From an uncultured Sphingomonadaceae bacterium (GTDB lineage: Bacteria; Pseudomonadota; Alphaproteobacteria; Sphingomonadales; Sphingomonadaceae), in assembly GCA_946479505.1 (NCBI GenBank), contig CAMLGC010000027.1:1-33165 (forward strand): 33,165 nt of DNA. Direction: 5' to 3'. Of the stretch, positions 30,878 to 33,165 are shown piece by piece. The notes under the pieces are model-generated. The model did no database searches. It was not told the DNA's origin and saw nothing but the letters and a program-made list of their open reading frames with translations. Within the stretch, counting starts at the first letter, position 1; each line of letters starts with the position of its first letter. A program made the position numbers and the translations under genes.

Positions 30878-31552
30878 TCAAGCGCCCGCGGCCGTCAGCG
30901 CCGGCTGGAGCTCGGCCCAATGCGCGTTGGGCACGATCTTGCCGTTGACGAAGAAGGTGGGTGTCCCGGTGATCTTCCCCCACGCCTCCTTCGTCATGTC
31001 GAGCATCGGGGCGAGTGCATCCGGCGCGAAGCAGCCGTCGATCGCTTGGTCGTTCACCCCCCGCGCCTTCATCATCGCGGTCAGCCCTGCGCCATCGGCA
31101 TAGGCGCGCAGCCGCGCCGCTTCGGGATAGAGGCCGAGCCGGCCTTCGTTGGTCTGGATGAACAGGAGTCCGCGCGGCAACCACGCGCTCTGGCTCGAAA
31201 GCATCGCCTCGGTCGCGCCGAAAAAGCCGGCCTTGCCCGCGCACCGCGCGAGCGCACCCGCGGCGAGGTCGAGCTTGTCGCGCACGGCGTTGCGCAACTC
31301 GAGCCGCACCCTGCCCGATTTCACCATCTGCCCACGCAGCACCGGCGCCGATTCTTCCGCAAAGGCGGCGCAATGCGGGCAGGTGTAGCTCAGATACTCG
31401 ACCACTCTCACCTTGGCCGCCGGATTGCCGAGCACGAACGCCCCGTCGGGCGTCTGCGTCACCACCTGCGTCCAGTCCTTGGCGGCGGGCGCGGCGGCGG
31501 TTGCGAACAATGCGACGCCGATCAGCGCCAGCAAACGCGTGAGCAACACCAT
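30878..31552 (-). CDS. DsbA-family thiol oxidoreductase (CPHC)
   Basis: This 224-residue exported thioredoxin-fold protein has a signal peptide (MVLLTRLLALIGVALFATAAAPAA) and a DsbA-like domain with active-site C58-P-H-C61 in YLSYTCPHCAAF and the cis-proline loop TGTPTFFVNGK. CPHC is the motif of the strong periplasmic oxidant DsbA. It is clearly paralogous to the next gene: both have W-TQVV-(S/T)-TP-(E/D)-G near the mature N-terminus and the same C-terminal helix. The ATG lies 1 nt after the stop of the DciA-like gene, with the ribosome site inside that gene, so the two are tightly coupled. Confidence 0.92.
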   Translation of the reverse strand: MVLLTRLLALIGVALFATAAAPAAKDWTQVVTQTPDGAFVLGNPAAKVRVVEYLSYTCPHCAAFAEESAPVLRGQMVKSGRVRLELRNAVRDKLDLAAGALARCAGKAGFFGATEAMLSSQSAWLPRGLLFIQTNEGRLGLYPEAARLRAYADGAGLTAMMKARGVNDQAIDGCFAPDALAPMLDMTKEAWGKITGTPTFFVNGKIVPNAHWAELQPALTAAGA

Positions 31553-31553
31553 G

Positions 31554-32084
31554 TCAGTCCTTGTCGACGATCGGCGGCCCGGCGGTCGAGGCGACACCCG
31601 CCGCAAGCGATTCGAGCACCGCCTTCAATTCAGGGTCGGCGATCGCGCGCAGGCTGTCGCCCAGATCGATCGCGGCGGGCTTGAGCGAGGGTGGCGGCGT
31701 GCGCGGCTTGGCGACCGCGACCTCGCCTTGTCGGATCGTCACGCGCGCCACCGCGGCATAGCCGAAGAAGCGGTTCACGCGCTCGATGATCTCGGGCGCG
31801 ATGTGCTGCATCATCGGCGCATGCGCCCCGCGCACCACCAGCGTCAGCGTCCCGCCGGTGCGCTCGCCATGCGGAAAGCGGAGCGATTCGGGCGCGGAAA
31901 CGCCTGCATAACGCGGCCCGACGATCTCCGCCCAGCGGCTCACGATCGAGCTCTGCACGAAGCCGAACCGCCGGAACGCCGCCCGGCCGACATCGGGCAG
32001 CAGCTCGGAAACCGCACGACTGCGGTTGCTCCGGCGCGGCTCCGGGTCCTTCGGGCGAGGGGCGCGCACGCGCGGTTTGCTCAT
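31554..32084 (-). CDS. DciA-like DUF721 protein
   Basis: This is a 176-residue cytoplasmic DUF721 family protein. DciA, a member of this family, is a helicase operator that loads DnaB in bacteria lacking DnaC. The family core is ELLPDVGRAAFRRFGFVQSSIVSRWAEIVGPRYAGVSAPESLRFPHGE followed by GTLTLVVRGAHAPMMQHIAPEIIERVNRFFGYAAV. The N-terminus is basic and the C-terminal third is low-complexity. The start MSKPRVRAP was chosen for the strong GGGAGGGGAC site directly upstream. It is the first gene of the minus-strand run and is divergent from mutY by 26 bp. Confidence 0.85.
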   Translation of the reverse strand: MSKPRVRAPRPKDPEPRRSNRSRAVSELLPDVGRAAFRRFGFVQSSIVSRWAEIVGPRYAGVSAPESLRFPHGERTGGTLTLVVRGAHAPMMQHIAPEIIERVNRFFGYAAVARVTIRQGEVAVAKPRTPPPSLKPAAIDLGDSLRAIADPELKAVLESLAAGVASTAGPPIVDKD

Positions 32085-32110
32085 GTCCCCTCCCATGCCA
32101 TAGCGGCGGC

Positions 32111-33163
32111 GTGCCCGCCAAGCATTCATCGATTCCCGAGCAGCTCCTCGCCTGGTACGACGTCCACGCGCGCACGCTGCCGTGGCGCGCGCCGCCGGGA
32201 TCGCCACCACCCGATCCATACCGTGTCTGGCTGTCGGAAATCATGCTCCAGCAGACCAGCGTCGCCACCGTGCGCCCGAAATTCGAATCGTTCGTCGCGC
32301 TTTGGCCGAATTTCGAGTCGTTCGCCGCCGCCGACGAGGCCGAAGTGATGGCCGCTTGGGCAGGGCTCGGCTACTACGCCCGCGCGCGCAACCTGATCGC
32401 CTGCGCGCGCGCCGTCGTCGCCGATCACGGCGGCGCGCTCCCCGACACCGAGGCGGCGCTGCGCACGCTTCCCGGCATCGGCGAGTACAGCGCGGCGGCG
32501 ATCGCCTCGATCGCCTTCGGTCGCCGCGCGGTCGCGCTCGACGCCAATGTCGAGCGCGTCGTCGCCCGCCTGTTCGCGATTCGCGAGCCGCTCCCCGCAG
32601 CACGCGGGGCGATCCGCAAGGCCGCCGATTCGATCACTCCCGACACCCGCTCAGGCGACCTGTGGCAGGCCATGATGGATCTCGGGCAGGCGATCTGCAC
32701 CGCCAAATCCCCCAAATGCCTCCTCTGCCCGTTGGCCGACGCGTGCGACGCGCGCGCCACCGGCGAACCCGAGGCGCTTCCGGCCAAGGCCCCCAGGCGC
32801 GCCAAGCCGCAGCGCTACGGCACGATCTTCTGGCTCGAACATGACGGCCGCGTACTTCTCGTCCGTCGCCCGCCCAAAGGGCTGCTCGGCGGCATGCGCG
32901 CGCTCCCCAGCGGTCCGTGGACCGACGCGCATCCGGGCCTTGCCGACGCGCCCGCGAACACCGATTGGACGATGCGCAACGCCAACATCACCCACGTCTT
33001 CACGCATTTTCGCCTCGAATGCGCGCTTGCGGTCGGGTGCGGGGCGGCGCATGCGGGCCTGGACAAAGGCGCGGGCGAATGGTGGCCGATCGACCGGCTC
33101 GACGAAGCGGGCCTGCCGACCATTTTCCTGAAGGCCGCAAAGGCAGTGGGGAGGGACCAATGA
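32111..33163 (+). CDS. mutY: Adenine DNA glycosylase
   Basis: This is a 350-residue base-excision repair glycosylase that removes adenine opposite 8-oxoguanine. The start is GTG at 32111, aligning the N-terminus with LLAWYDVHARTLPWR of the family. Catalytic E43 lies in LSEIMLQQTS, the helix-hairpin-helix is LPGIGEYSA (120-128), and the catalytic aspartate is D144 in LDANVERV. The [4Fe-4S] cluster cysteines C196, C203, C206 and C212 have the C-x6-C-x2-C-x5-C spacing. The C-terminal NUDIX-like domain begins near residue 235 (YGTIFWLEHDGRVLLVRRPPKGLLGGM) and includes HVFTHFRLE. It diverges from the DciA-like gene, and its stop overlaps the next start by ATGA. Confidence 0.95.
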   Translation: MPAKHSSIPEQLLAWYDVHARTLPWRAPPGSPPPDPYRVWLSEIMLQQTSVATVRPKFESFVALWPNFESFAAADEAEVMAAWAGLGYYARARNLIACARAVVADHGGALPDTEAALRTLPGIGEYSAAAIASIAFGRRAVALDANVERVVARLFAIREPLPAARGAIRKAADSITPDTRSGDLWQAMMDLGQAICTAKSPKCLLCPLADACDARATGEPEALPAKAPRRAKPQRYGTIFWLEHDGRVLLVRRPPKGLLGGMRALPSGPWTDAHPGLADAPANTDWTMRNANITHVFTHFRLECALAVGCGAAHAGLDKGAGEWWPIDRLDEAGLPTIFLKAAKAVGRDQ

Positions 33164-33165
33164 TC
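33160..33165 (+). CDS. Start of a downstream gene (two codons visible)
   Basis: ATG ATC at 33160-33165 overlaps the mutY stop (ATGA) and follows a strong GGGGAGGG ribosome site, so a gene translationally coupled to mutY very probably begins here. Nothing can be said about its product. Confidence 0.55.

Overview
The window is high-GC, gene-dense chromosomal DNA of an alphaproteobacterium, most likely a Sphingomonas-like member of the Sphingomonadaceae. This is inferred from the large TonB-dependent receptor with an IVVTA TonB box, the secreted glycoside hydrolases, the otsB-GH15-otsA trehalose cluster, an alphaproteobacterial EcfG-type promoter, REP-like intergenic palindromes of a kind common in this group, and the codon bias. 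I see no phage, insertion sequence, CRISPR array or rRNA.

Region 1 (1-11.5 kb) is a carbohydrate-uptake and hydrolysis region. After the 5' part of serC (minus strand) come a divergent TonB-dependent outer-membrane receptor (plus) and a convergent three-gene operon (minus): a GH144-type lipoprotein glucanase, a GH3 beta-glucosidase and a secreted endonuclease/exonuclease/phosphatase-fold protein. The receptor and the operon have near-identical LacI-type palindromes upstream (core TGTAACCGGTTACA), so they probably form one sugar-responsive regulon. Its substrate is plausibly a beta-1,2-glucan. A tRNA-Pro(GGG) gene and a secreted GH92 alpha-mannosidase follow.

Region 2 (11.5-16.4 kb) begins with an inverted pair of REP-like units. 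Next is an overlapping trehalose operon, otsB-GH15-otsA, preceded by a good match to the general-stress sigma factor EcfG promoter (GGAAC-N17-CGTA, 43 nt before otsB), and then an SDR oxidoreductase. otsA appears to start with CTG.

Region 3 (16.4-22.2 kb) has a LysR regulator (apparently with an ATC start) divergent from malate synthase G, then an MFS transporter with an overlapping AraC-type regulator on the minus strand, then about 430 bp without a convincing gene but with two adjacent palindromes.

Region 4 (22.2-32.1 kb) is an unbroken run of nine minus-strand genes. In transcription order they are a DciA-like protein, two DsbA-family thiol oxidoreductases, smc, rlmN, a TSUP permease, a cytochrome b, a sulfite-oxidase-family molybdoprotein and a divergent dapF-family epimerase. 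Gaps are 33 bp or less and several genes overlap. mutY diverges from the head of this run with only 26 bp between start codons, and another gene begins at the last bases of the window.

Most genes are recognisable housekeeping or accessory families. The strongest candidate for an incompletely described system is the LacI-boxed receptor plus GH144/GH3/EEP-fold locus. The other notable items are the stress promoter, the two non-canonical start codons, the divergent DapF and the tandem palindromes.
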